NCBI GenBank assembly: GCA_023433835.1
Contig: JAEYTW010000107.1
Span: 1-20,277, forward strand
Direction: 5' to 3'
DNA length: 20,277 nt
From: Pseudomonadota bacterium
Lineage (GTDB): Bacteria; Pseudomonadota; Alphaproteobacteria; Ferrovibrionales; Ferrovibrionaceae
The position numbers and the translations under genes were made by a program. A model generated the notes under the pieces. The model was not told the DNA's origin, did not search any database, and was given only the letters and a program-made list of their open reading frames with translations. This document shows positions 12,768 to 20,277 of the stretch, piece by piece (positions within the stretch are counted from its first letter, which is position 1; every line of letters starts with the position of its first letter).

Positions 12768-14423
12768 ATGTATGCCTATGATAGTTTCGACCGTGATTTC
12801 GTCGCCCAGCGCGTCGACCAGTTCCGCGAACAGGTCGGCAGGCGCCTCGCCGGCGAGCTGACCGAGGACGAGTTCAAGCCGCTGCGCCTGACCAACGGCC
12901 TCTACCTGCAGCTGCATGCCTACATGCTGCGCGTGGCCGTGCCCTACGGCGTGCTGTCCTCGCGCCAGCTGCGCAAGCTTGCCCATATCGGCCGGCGCTA
13001 TGATCGCGGCTATGGCCATTTCACCACCCGCCAGAACATCCAGTTCAACTGGATCAGGCTGGAGGATGCCGCCGACATCCTGGCCGAGCTGGCCGAGGTC
13101 GAGATGCATGCCCTGCAGACTTCGGGCAACTGCATCCGCAATACCACCGCCGACCAGTATTCCGGCGTCGCCGCCGACGAGATCGAGGATCCCCGGCCCT
13201 ATGCCGAGCTGATCCGGCAATGGTCGTCGCTGCACCCCGAATTCACCTTCCTGCCGCGCAAGTTCAAGATCGCCATCACCGGCTCGCCCAACGACCGCGC
13301 CGCGGTCAAGGTGCATGACGTCGGCCTGCGCATGCTGAAGAACGAAACCGGCGAGATCGGCTTCGAAGTCATCGTCGGCGGTGGCCTCGGCCGCACCCCG
13401 ATGATCGGCAAGGTGATCCGCGAGTTTCTTCCTAAGGAACACCTGCTCAGCTATCTCGAAGCGGTGATGCGGGTCTACAACCAGGCCGGCCGCCGCGACA
13501 ATCTCTACAAGGCGCGAATCAAGATCCTGGTCCATGAGATCGGTGCCGAGGAGATGACGCGCCGCGTCGAGGCCGAATGGGCCCTGATCCGCGACGGCGT
13601 GCTGAAGGTGCCTGCCGAGACCATCGCCGATCTCAAGTCATTCTTCACTTTGCCCGACTACGCTCCCGCCAAGGATCGCCCGGCGGCACTGTCGCAGGCG
13701 ATCTACGAGGACAAGGATTTCGCCCGCTGGCACCAGGCCCAGGTCGCGCGCCATCGCGAACCGGGTTATGCCATCGTCAACATCTCGCTGAAGCCGGCCG
13801 GCGGCATTCCGGGCGACGTGACATCGGACCAGATCGACGCCATCGCCGACCTGGCCGAGAAGTACTCGCTGGCCGAGCTGCGCGTCACCCATGCCCAGAA
13901 CCTGGTGTTCCCGCATGTGCGCCAGGATGCGCTGCCCGAACTGTGGGCCGCGCTGAAGGACCTGGGGCTTGCCACCCCCAATCTCGACCAGATCGGCGAC
14001 ATCATCGCCTGCCCGGGCCTCGACTATTGCGCGCTGGCCAATGCCCGCTCGATCCCGGTCGCCCAGCAGGTGTCGGCGCGCTTTGCCGATCTCGCCCGGT
14101 CGCACGATGTCGGCGAGCTGCAGATCAAGATCTCCGGCTGCATCAATGCCTGCGGCCATCATCATGTCGGCCATATCGGCATTCTCGGCGTCGACAAGAA
14201 GGGTGAGGAATTCTATCAGATCACCCTCGGCGGTTCCGCCGCGCTCGATGCCTCGGTCGGCCAGATCATCGGCCCGGCGGTGGCCGCGGACGAAGTCGCC
14301 GATGCGGTCGAGACCCTGGTCGAGACCTATGTCGGCCTGCGCCAGCCCGGCGAACGTTTCCTCGATACCTATCGCCGCGTCGGCGCCACCCCGTTCAAGG
14401 AGACCCTCTATGCCGCTCATTGA
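12768..14423 (+). CDS. cysI: Sulfite reductase hemoprotein (nitrite/sulfite reductase family)
   Basis: The 551-residue protein is a siroheme- and [4Fe-4S]-dependent sulfite reductase that reduces sulfite to sulfide with six electrons. The cluster cysteines are visible as C415 and C421 (CPGLDYC) and C458 and C462 (CINAC followed by GHHHVGH). Siroheme-contacting regions include RGYGHFTTRQNIQFNW and QTSGNCIRNTTADQY, and the two pseudo-repeats of the family are complete. I place the start at ATG 12768 (MYAYDSFDRDF). A GTG at 12753 overlaps the DUF2849 stop and would add five residues. No CysJ flavoprotein is adjacent, so electrons probably come from ferredoxin or another donor. Nitrite reductase activity is less likely, given the surrounding sulfate genes. 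Confidence 0.95.
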   Translation: MYAYDSFDRDFVAQRVDQFREQVGRRLAGELTEDEFKPLRLTNGLYLQLHAYMLRVAVPYGVLSSRQLRKLAHIGRRYDRGYGHFTTRQNIQFNWIRLEDAADILAELAEVEMHALQTSGNCIRNTTADQYSGVAADEIEDPRPYAELIRQWSSLHPEFTFLPRKFKIAITGSPNDRAAVKVHDVGLRMLKNETGEIGFEVIVGGGLGRTPMIGKVIREFLPKEHLLSYLEAVMRVYNQAGRRDNLYKARIKILVHEIGAEEMTRRVEAEWALIRDGVLKVPAETIADLKSFFTLPDYAPAKDRPAALSQAIYEDKDFARWHQAQVARHREPGYAIVNISLKPAGGIPGDVTSDQIDAIADLAEKYSLAELRVTHAQNLVFPHVRQDALPELWAALKDLGLATPNLDQIGDIIACPGLDYCALANARSIPVAQQVSARFADLARSHDVGELQIKISGCINACGHHHVGHIGILGVDKKGEEFYQITLGGSAALDASVGQIIGPAVAADEVADAVETLVETYVGLRQPGERFLDTYRRVGATPFKETLYAAH

Positions 14424-14913
14424 TACCAGCGGCGAGGCGGTTGCCGATACCTGGCGCACGCTCGCCGACGACGAGGCGGTGCCCGGCGACGACAGCGCGA
14501 TCGTGGTTTCCTACGACCGGTGGTTTGCCGAGCAGGCAACGCTGGAGCGCCGCAACGCGCCGCTCGGCCTGGCGATCGCCAACACCCAGGCGGTCGAGAA
14601 ACTGAACGGCGACGTCAACCGCTTCGGCCTGATCGCGCTGAACTTCCCCAAGTTCTCGGACGGCCGGGCCTACAGCCAGGCTCGCCTGCTGCGCGAGCGG
14701 CTAGGCTATCGCGGTACGCTGCGGGCCACCGGCAACGTGCTGCTCGACCAGCTGATGTTCATGCTGCGCTCAGGCTTCGATCAGTTCGATACGGCCAAGC
14801 CGGTGTCGGCGGAAGCCTTCCGCCGTAATGTCGGGCGGTTCACGGCGTTCTACCAGCCGGCCGCCGATGGGGTCGAGCCGGTATTCCGCCGGCGGCTGCA
14901 CGCGGCGGGGTAA
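14410..14913 (+). CDS. DUF934 domain-containing protein, sulfite-reduction associated
   Basis: The 167-residue protein matches DUF934 by its SYDRWFAEQATL region, the RFGLIALNFPKFSDGRAYSQ and ARLLRERLGYRGTLRATGNV motifs, and its LLDQLMFMLRSGFDQF core. The family is routinely found beside sulfite reductase and cysH in proteobacteria and is annotated as an oxidoreductase probably involved in sulfite reduction, without firm biochemistry. It has no cysteines in view and no cofactor motif I recognise. Its ATG lies inside the last codons of the sulfite reductase gene (14-base overlap), so translational coupling is very likely. The upstream part of the same open frame belongs to an alternative reading of cysI and is not part of the protein. 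Confidence 0.93.
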   Translation: MPLIDTSGEAVADTWRTLADDEAVPGDDSAIVVSYDRWFAEQATLERRNAPLGLAIANTQAVEKLNGDVNRFGLIALNFPKFSDGRAYSQARLLRERLGYRGTLRATGNVLLDQLMFMLRSGFDQFDTAKPVSAEAFRRNVGRFTAFYQPAADGVEPVFRRRLHAAG

Positions 14914-14919
14914 GCGGCC

Positions 14920-15633
14920 ATGCTCGACGCCCCGTCCCGCGAAGTCCTCCTGTCCCGGCGCCTCGGCGGCCTGTCGACCGAGGACATGCTGGCCGAGGCG
15001 ATCCGGCATGAATTCCCCGGCCGCATCGCGGTGGTCTCGTCCTTCGGGGCCGATTCCGCCGTGCTGCTGCACCTGGTCGCCGGCATCGACCCGGCGACCC
15101 CGGTGCTGTTCCTCGATACCGACAAGCTGTTCGGCGAAACCCGCCGCTATCGCGATCGCCTGGTCGCGCGCCTCCGCCTGACCGACGTGCGCACGATCGG
15201 CCCCGATCCGGTCGCCGTGGCCCAGCGCGACCCCGAGGGCATCCTGTGGGCGCGCGACCCCGACGCCTGCTGCGCGTTGCGCAAGGTCGAGCCGCTGGCC
15301 CGCGCGCTCGAACCCTTCGATGCCTGGATCAACGGCCGCAAGCGGCATCAGAGCGCCAGTCGCGCCGAGCTCGACCTGGTCGAGGCGGCCGACGGCCGGG
15401 TCAAGCTCAACCCGCTGGCCGACTGGGACCGTGCCATGCTGGCCGACTATTTCACCCGCCACGACCTGCCGCCGCATCCGCTGATCGAGGACGGCTATCG
15501 CTCGATCGGCTGCATGCCCTGTTCGGACCGCGTCGCCGACGGCGAGGACGACCGCGCCGGCCGATGGCGCGGCTCGGCCAAGATCGAATGCGGCATTCAC
15601 CTCGCCCCCGGCCGCCCCGCTCAACACGCCTGA
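14920..15633 (+). CDS. cysH: APS (adenylyl-sulfate) reductase, Fe-S type CysH
   Basis: The 237-residue enzyme reduces activated sulfate to sulfite using thioredoxin or glutaredoxin. The PP-loop-like VVSSFGADSAVLLH (38-51) binds the nucleotide, and C224 in KIECGIHL is the catalytic cysteine. The four extra cysteines C117-C118 and C198/C201 (CMPC) form the CC-X80-CXXC pattern of the [4Fe-4S] enzymes that use APS directly; enterobacterial PAPS reductases lack it. The gene starts 7 bases after the DUF934 stop and has only a weak ribosome-binding site. Its cluster context (cysD, cysNC downstream) matches alphaproteobacterial assimilation. The substrate assignment is based on the cysteine pattern and not measured. 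The C-terminal tail after ECGIH is short. Confidence 0.94.
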   Translation: MLDAPSREVLLSRRLGGLSTEDMLAEAIRHEFPGRIAVVSSFGADSAVLLHLVAGIDPATPVLFLDTDKLFGETRRYRDRLVARLRLTDVRTIGPDPVAVAQRDPEGILWARDPDACCALRKVEPLARALEPFDAWINGRKRHQSASRAELDLVEAADGRVKLNPLADWDRAMLADYFTRHDLPPHPLIEDGYRSIGCMPCSDRVADGEDDRAGRWRGSAKIECGIHLAPGRPAQHA

Positions 15634-15649
15634 CCCCTGCCTTCACCCG

Positions 15650-16456
15650 ATGGACCAGACCATGAACGATCTCGACTGGCTCGAGGCGCAGAGCATCCAT
15701 ATCCTGCGCGAAGCCTATGCCCGCATCCGCCCGATCGCGATGCTGTGGTCGCTCGGCAAGGATTCCAACGTGATGATCTGGCTGGCGCGGAAGGCATTCC
15801 TGGGCCGCATCCCGTTTCCCGTCGCCCATCTCGATACCGGTCTTGAATTCCCCGAGACCTATGCCTTCCGCGACCGCTACGTCCGCGAATGGGGCCTCGA
15901 CCTGATCGCCGATCCCTGCCCGCCGATCGAGGCGACCGACCCGACCCTGCCGGCCAATGCGCGCCTGGCGGCGCGCAAGACGCTCGGCCTGTCGCAGGCG
16001 ATCGAGCGCTACGGCCTCAACGGCCTGATCGCCGGCATCCGCCGCGACGAGCAGGCGACGCGGGCCAAGGAGCGGGTGTTCAGCCCGCGCCGCATGGACG
16101 GCCAGTGGGATTTCCGCGACCAGCCGCCGGAATTCTGGGACCAGTACAACGCCGATTTCCCGCCGGGCACCCATGTCCGCATCCATCCGCTGCTGGCCTG
16201 GACCGAGGTCGACATCTGGCGCTACATCCAGCGCGAATCGATCCCGGTGGTGCCGCTCTACTTCGCCAGGGAAGGCAAGCGCTACCGCTCGCTCGGCGAG
16301 ATCGGCATCACCATGCCGATCGATTCGGATGCCGCCGACATCCCGTCGATCATCGCCGAGCTGCGCGCGACCCGCGCGCCGGAGCGGGCCGGGCGGGTGA
16401 TGGATCATGATTCGGAAGACGCCTTCGAGCGGCTGCGCGTCGGGGGGTATCTGTGA
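15650..16456 (+). CDS. cysD: Sulfate adenylyltransferase subunit 2 (CysD)
   Basis: CysD is the catalytic subunit of ATP sulfurylase, joining sulfate to ATP to make APS with energy from GTP hydrolysis by CysN. The protein has the PP-loop SLGKDSNVM, the substrate region PFPVAHLDTGLEFPETYAFR, and the conserved GIRRDEQATRAKERVFS and HPLLAWTEVDIWRYIQRE segments. It ends MDHDSEDAFERLRVGGYL, close to the typical CysD tail. At 268 residues it is slightly shorter than the roughly 300 of many homologues. Two in-frame ATGs, at 15650 and 15662, are possible because neither has a clear ribosome-binding site. The stop codon overlaps the next gene's ATG by one base (TGATG), so cysNC is almost certainly translationally coupled. 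Confidence 0.95.
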   Translation: MDQTMNDLDWLEAQSIHILREAYARIRPIAMLWSLGKDSNVMIWLARKAFLGRIPFPVAHLDTGLEFPETYAFRDRYVREWGLDLIADPCPPIEATDPTLPANARLAARKTLGLSQAIERYGLNGLIAGIRRDEQATRAKERVFSPRRMDGQWDFRDQPPEFWDQYNADFPPGTHVRIHPLLAWTEVDIWRYIQRESIPVVPLYFAREGKRYRSLGEIGITMPIDSDAADIPSIIAELRATRAPERAGRVMDHDSEDAFERLRVGGYL

Positions 16457-18342
16457 TGACCGTTCAACTCGACCGCGCGGCCCTCGGCCAGGATGCCCGC
16501 GCCTTTCCGATCGTCGTGGTCGGCCATGTCGATCACGGCAAGTCGACGCTGGTCGGCCGCCTGCTGCACGACACCGACAGCCTGCCGCCGGAAAAGGTCG
16601 CGCAGCTCAAGGAAGTCTCGGCCAAGCGCGGCCTCGACATTGAATGGTCGTTCCTGCTCGATGCGCTGCAGCTGGAGCGCGACCAGGGCATCACCGTCGA
16701 CACGACGCAGATCTGGTTCAGTTCCGCTGCCCGCCGCTACGTCATCATCGACGCGCCGGGGCACAAGGAATTCCTCAAGAACATGGTGACCGGGGCGGCC
16801 CAGGCCCATGCGGCCGTGCTGGTGGTCGACGCCGCGCAGGGGTTGGCCGAGCAGACCCGCCGCCATGCCTATCTCTTGAAGCTGCTGGGTCTGTCCCAGG
16901 TCGTCGTCGCCGTCAACAAGATCGACCTGATCGGCCATGACGCCGCGCGCTTCGCCGCCGTCGCCGCCGACGTGCGCGGCTATCTGAACAGCCTCGACCT
17001 GCATGCCGCCGCGATCATCCCGGTCTCGGCCCGCCACGGCGACAACATCGCCACGGCCGGCACGGCGACGCCGTGGCATGAAGGCCCCACGCTGCTCGGC
17101 GCGCTCGACGCGCTGGAGCCTGCACCGGCACCGTTCGAGCAGGATCTGCGCCTGCCGGTACAGGATGTCTACCGCCAGGGCGACGAGCGCGTCATCGTCG
17201 GCCGTATCGAAAGCGGTGCTTTCCAGGTCGGCGATCGCATCACGCTCGCGCCCACGCGACAGACCGCGCGTATCAAGTCGATCGAATCCTGGCCGAACGA
17301 GGCGCCGAAGGCGGGCGCCCGGGCGGGGCAGAGCGTCGCCTTGACCCTGGACGAGGAATTGTTCGTCGAGCGTGGCATGATCGTCGCCGGCTACGATGCG
17401 GCGCCGCGCTCGGCCCGCGTGCTGGGCGTGCGTCTCTTCTGGCTCGACCGTTCGGCGCTCCAGGTCGGCGACCGCCTGCGCCTGCGCATCGGCACCGCCG
17501 AGGCCGAGGCCGCGGTCACCTCGATCGACGAAGTGCTGGACGTCGAGACGCTGGGCACCGCATCGGGCAAGGCGATCGGCCAGAACGACGTCGCCCGCGT
17601 CACCCTGACCCTGGCCAAGCCCGTGGCGCTCGACCGCTATGCGACGCTGGCCGGCACGGGGCGCGGGGTGCTGGTGCGCGACTGGCGGCTGGCCGGTGGT
17701 TTTGTCGTCGAGTCGTTGTCGACGTCGGCCGATCTCACCAGGGTCGATGCGCCGGTGACCCCGGCCGAGCGGGCCCAGCGCAACGGCCATCGCGGCGGGG
17801 TGATCTGGATGACCGGCCTGTCCGGCTCGGGCAAGTCGACCATCGCCACGGCGCTGATCCGCCGCCTGACCGATCGCGGGGCCCAGGCCGCGCTGATCGA
17901 CGGCGATACGCTGCGCCTCGGTCTCAACCGCGATCTCGGTTTTTCCGACGAGGCGCGGGCAGAGAACATCCGCCGCGCGGCCGAGGTGGCCAAAATGTTC
18001 GCCGAAACCGGCCTGATCGCCGTGGTCTCGCTGATCGCGCCGCGCGCGGCCGATCGGGCGGCGGCCCGCGCGGTGGTGGGCGAGGGCTTCCGCGAAGTCT
18101 ACGTGAAGGCAGCGCTGCAGACCTGCGAGCGGCGCGATCCGAAGGGGCTCTATGCCCGGGCCCGCAAGGGCGAAATCGCCAATTTCACCGGCGTTTCCGC
18201 GCCCTACGAGGTGCCGGAGGCGGCCGATGCGGTCATCGATACCGACCGCCTGAAGTTGGAGGAGGCGGTCGACCAACTGGTCGAGGCGGTCGACGACGCG
18301 TATTATACGGCCGAGCGCGTGAGTTTCGCCGAAGGGATCTGA
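16456..18342 (+). CDS. cysNC: Bifunctional sulfate adenylyltransferase subunit 1/APS kinase (CysN-CysC fusion)
   Basis: This 628-residue fusion combines the GTPase subunit of ATP sulfurylase (about 1-420) with an APS kinase (about 445-615). The GTPase motifs are GHVDHGKST (23-31), DAPGHKEF, NKIDL and the late VSARHG; LDALQLERDQGITVD is the switch I region. The kinase P-loop GLSGSGKST is at 454-462, followed by DGDTLR and GFSDEARAENIRRAAEVA. Later CERRDPKGLYARARKGEI and FTGVSAPYE are intact. Where many APS kinases read ISP(F/Y)RxxR, this protein reads IAPRAADR, so the serine at 528 is alanine. ATG 16456 shares a base with the cysD stop; a GTG three bases earlier is in frame. It supplies APS, and perhaps PAPS, to the pathway. 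Confidence 0.95.
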   Translation: MTVQLDRAALGQDARAFPIVVVGHVDHGKSTLVGRLLHDTDSLPPEKVAQLKEVSAKRGLDIEWSFLLDALQLERDQGITVDTTQIWFSSAARRYVIIDAPGHKEFLKNMVTGAAQAHAAVLVVDAAQGLAEQTRRHAYLLKLLGLSQVVVAVNKIDLIGHDAARFAAVAADVRGYLNSLDLHAAAIIPVSARHGDNIATAGTATPWHEGPTLLGALDALEPAPAPFEQDLRLPVQDVYRQGDERVIVGRIESGAFQVGDRITLAPTRQTARIKSIESWPNEAPKAGARAGQSVALTLDEELFVERGMIVAGYDAAPRSARVLGVRLFWLDRSALQVGDRLRLRIGTAEAEAAVTSIDEVLDVETLGTASGKAIGQNDVARVTLTLAKPVALDRYATLAGTGRGVLVRDWRLAGGFVVESLSTSADLTRVDAPVTPAERAQRNGHRGGVIWMTGLSGSGKSTIATALIRRLTDRGAQAALIDGDTLRLGLNRDLGFSDEARAENIRRAAEVAKMFAETGLIAVVSLIAPRAADRAAARAVVGEGFREVYVKAALQTCERRDPKGLYARARKGEIANFTGVSAPYEVPEAADAVIDTDRLKLEEAVDQLVEAVDDAYYTAERVSFAEGI

Positions 18343-18349
18343 GAACAGC

Positions 18350-19393
18350 ATGTCGATCGAGTTGAACGGCATTACCAAGCGTTTCGGCGACTTCGTCGCC
18401 CTTGATAATGTCGACCTGACCGTGCGGTCGGGCGAATTGCTGGCGCTGCTCGGGCCTTCGGGTTCGGGCAAGACGACGCTGCTGCGGATCATCGCGGGCC
18501 TCGATTGGCCCGACAAGGGCACGGTTTCGTTCGACGGCGAGGATGCGCTCGAGCAGCATCCGCGTCAGCGGCGCGTCGGCTTCGTGTTCCAGCATTACGC
18601 CCTGTTCCGCCACATGACGGTGTTCGACAACGTCGCGTTCGGCCTGACGGTCAAGCCGCGCGCCGAACGGCCGTCGAAGTCGGTGATCAAGGAAAAGGTC
18701 GACCGGCTGCTCAAGCTCGTCCAGATCGACTGGCTGGCCGATCGCTATCCGGCCCAGCTGTCGGGCGGCCAGCGCCAGCGGGTCGCGCTGGCCCGCGCGC
18801 TCGCCATCGAGCCCAAGGTGCTGCTGCTCGACGAACCGTTCGGCGCGCTCGATGCCCAGGTTCGCAAGGAATTGCGCCGCTGGCTGCGCCGGCTGCACGA
18901 GGAAATCCACGTCACCTCGGTCTTCGTCACCCACGACCAGGAAGAGGCGCTCGAGGTCGCCGACCGCGTCGTCGTCATGGGCAAGGGCCGCATCGAGCAG
19001 ATCGGCTCGCCCGAGGATGTCTACGAACGCCCGGCCAATCCGTTCGTCTATGAATTCCTGGGCAACGTCAACCGGCTGTCGGTGACGATGCAGGGCGGGC
19101 GCCTGTCGGCCGGCGGCGTCTGGCTCGACGGTGTCGAGGCGCCGCCCGCCGGCGCCGCGCATGCCTATCTGCGGCCCCACGAGATCATCGCCGAGCCCGA
19201 TGCGCAGGGCACCGCCCTGGTGCGCTTCGTCGCGCTCACCGGCCCCAGCGTGCGGCTGGAGATCGAGACCGTGCGCGACGCCCCGCTGATCGAGGTCGAG
19301 ATGCCGAAGTCGGTCTATGTCGAGCGCGGGCTCAAGCCCGGCATGCGCGTCACCCTGCGCTCCAGCGGCGGTCAGGTGCTGTCGGGGGCCTGA
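18350..19393 (+). CDS. cysA: Sulfate/thiosulfate ABC transporter ATP-binding protein (CysA-like)
   Basis: The 347-residue ATPase would energise an inner-membrane sulfate or thiosulfate importer. Walker A is GPSGSGKTT (35-43), the signature LSGGQRQR starts at 137, Walker B is VLLLDEP (157-163), and the switch histidine is in FVTHDQEEALEVADR. A C-terminal TOBE-like regulatory domain follows FVYEFLGNVNRLSV, the CysA-typical linker. SIELNGITKRFGDFVALDNV is a normal N-terminus. It lies 7 bases after cysNC and ends the cluster. No permease (cysT/cysW) or binding protein is adjacent, so its partners must lie elsewhere, or it works with another transporter; the assignment to sulfate rests on the cys context and the sequence pattern. 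Confidence 0.88.
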   Translation: MSIELNGITKRFGDFVALDNVDLTVRSGELLALLGPSGSGKTTLLRIIAGLDWPDKGTVSFDGEDALEQHPRQRRVGFVFQHYALFRHMTVFDNVAFGLTVKPRAERPSKSVIKEKVDRLLKLVQIDWLADRYPAQLSGGQRQRVALARALAIEPKVLLLDEPFGALDAQVRKELRRWLRRLHEEIHVTSVFVTHDQEEALEVADRVVVMGKGRIEQIGSPEDVYERPANPFVYEFLGNVNRLSVTMQGGRLSAGGVWLDGVEAPPAGAAHAYLRPHEIIAEPDAQGTALVRFVALTGPSVRLEIETVRDAPLIEVEMPKSVYVERGLKPGMRVTLRSSGGQVLSGA

Positions 19394-19411
19394 GCAGACC
19401 CAAGGGTTGCG

Positions 19412-19456
19412 CCGGCTGCCGATTTATTTAATATCTAAAATAAATCGGCAGACCGG
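19412..19456. repeat. Long AT-centred hairpin between cysA and the Tat hydrolase
   Basis: CTGCCGATTTATTT (19416-19429) is exactly inverted as AAATAAATCGGCAG (19438-19451), with an 8-base loop AATATCTA. An outer CCGG (19412-19415) pairs with CCGG (19453-19456) across one bulged A, giving 18 pairs. The AT-rich top is unusual in this genome. The 3' arm runs into GGGGGA (19455-19460), the likely ribosome-binding site of the next gene. It could end the cys transcript, control translation of the hydrolase, or be a protein-binding palindrome. Confidence 0.7.
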
Positions 19457-19464
19457 GGGACACC

Positions 19465-20277
19465 ATGCTGAACCGTCGCGCTTTCGCTGCAGGCCTGGGC
19501 GCCGGTGCGGCCCTGGGCTTGCTTTCCCCCGCCGCACGGGCCCAGCAGATGGTATTCCTAGGCTACACCCAGGACGAACTCGACAAGGCTTACGACCAGC
19601 GGGTCTGGGCGCCGGATGCCCAGGCGATCATCGAGCGCTACGCCCGTGACAGCGCCGCGGTGCGCACCAGGATGCCGCCGCGGACCGAACGCTACGGCGC
19701 CGGTGAGGCCGAGACGCTCGACATCTTCGCCCCGCCGTCGGCCGCGAAGGCACCGGTCATGGTGTTCATCCACGGCGGCGCCTGGCGTGCCCTGACCAAG
19801 GAGGATGCCAGCGCCCCGGCACCGACCTTCGTCGACGCCGGCTGCATCTACGTCGCCTTGAACTTCGCCAACATCCCCGCCGTGCGCCTGCCCGACATGG
19901 CTGAGCAGTGCCGGCGGGCGCTGGTCTGGGTTCATCGCAACATCGCCCGTTTCGGCGGCGATCCGGACCGCATCCATGTCAGCGGCCATTCCTCGGGCGG
20001 CCATCTCTGCGGCGTCATGCTGACCACCGACTGGCAGCGCTACGATGCGCCGGCGACGCTGATCCGGGGCGGTGCCGCGTTGAGCGGCATGTACGAGCTT
20101 TACCCCGTCCTGCTGTCGGCGCGCAGCGCCTATGTCAAAGTCTCGGCCGACGAAGCCGCGGATCTGAGCGCGATGCGGCATCTCGGCCGGCTGTCCTGCC
20201 CCGTGATCGTTGCCTGGGGCGATCGCGAAAGCCCGGAATTCCAGCGCCAGGGCGCGGAGTTCGCCACGGCGCTGGCC
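19465..20277 (+). CDS. Alpha/beta hydrolase with Tat-type signal, 3' end beyond the window
   Basis: The frame is open from ATG 19465 to the window edge, giving 271 residues so far. MLNRRAFAAGLGAGAALGLL followed by SPAARA is a typical twin-arginine signal (RRAF) with a probable cleavage after ARA at residue 26, so the product is probably periplasmic. The mature part is an alpha/beta hydrolase: oxyanion motif HGGAW (103-107), nucleophile Ser176 in GHSSG, ARFGGDPDRIHVSGH before it, and a candidate acid in VAWGDRESPEF. The pattern is like bacterial esterases annotated as kynurenine formamidase-like or carboxylesterase; substrate unknown. GGGGGA lies 4 bases before the ATG and is partly in the preceding hairpin. 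It is co-directional with the cys cluster but not obviously part of sulfur metabolism. Confidence 0.88.
   Translation, partial: MLNRRAFAAGLGAGAALGLLSPAARAQQMVFLGYTQDELDKAYDQRVWAPDAQAIIERYARDSAAVRTRMPPRTERYGAGEAETLDIFAPPSAAKAPVMVFIHGGAWRALTKEDASAPAPTFVDAGCIYVALNFANIPAVRLPDMAEQCRRALVWVHRNIARFGGDPDRIHVSGHSSGGHLCGVMLTTDWQRYDAPATLIRGGAALSGMYELYPVLLSARSAYVKVSADEAADLSAMRHLGRLSCPVIVAWGDRESPEFQRQGAEFATALA

Noticed and set aside
16405..18522. A 705-codon minus-strand frame opposite cysNC
   Set aside because: It is an antisense shadow. The plus strand has complete GTPase and kinase motifs.

Overview
The window is GC-rich chromosomal DNA with strong third-position GC bias. It most likely comes from an alphaproteobacterium, perhaps a Rhodospirillales-like lineage. 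The best evidence is the sulfur-assimilation block: a DUF2849 gene between cysG and a one-subunit sulfite reductase, a DUF934 gene after it, an Fe-S type CysH and a fused CysN/CysC. This assignment rests on gene content only.

Bases 1-3728 carry four genes on the minus strand: a TetR regulator with a WHG-type N-terminus, a lipoprotein-like alpha/beta hydrolase, a second TetR regulator and a DUF1800 protein cut by the window edge. Bases 3799-5869 carry a divergent plus-strand pair, a carotenoid oxygenase followed 13 bases later by a glutathione S-transferase. A 21-bp imperfect palindrome lies in the divergent gap, where the first TetR protein could control both directions. Bases 5973-8699 hold two peroxide-defence genes, ohr and katG, separated by a strong hairpin.

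Bases 8700-10520 form a mobile and repetitive island. An IS1182-like transposase lies between two copies of a dispersed hairpin-forming repeat that point towards each other. Both copies stop matching at the same base next to the element, which suggests insertion into the loop of a palindrome. A small HTH-like gene (10526-10753) follows. It is divergent from the cys cluster across a 309-bp gap with a very AT-rich core.

Bases 11063-19393 are a tight plus-strand cluster: cysG, DUF2849, cysI, DUF934, cysH, cysD, cysNC and cysA. Together they import sulfate (ATPase subunit only), activate it to APS and perhaps PAPS, reduce it to sulfite and then sulfide, and make the siroheme that the reductase needs. 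The CysH cysteine pattern predicts direct use of APS, and the CysC domain has an altered SP(F/Y)R motif, so the need for the kinase step is uncertain. The cluster ends at a long AT-centred hairpin placed against the ribosome-binding site of a Tat-exported alpha/beta hydrolase, which runs off the right edge.

I saw no CRISPR array, tRNA, rRNA, phage genes or recognised defence system. The least explained parts are the repeat/IS junctions, the AT-rich cysG leader, the terminal hairpin, the two DUF genes of the cys cluster and the carotenoid oxygenase-GST pair with its putative operator.
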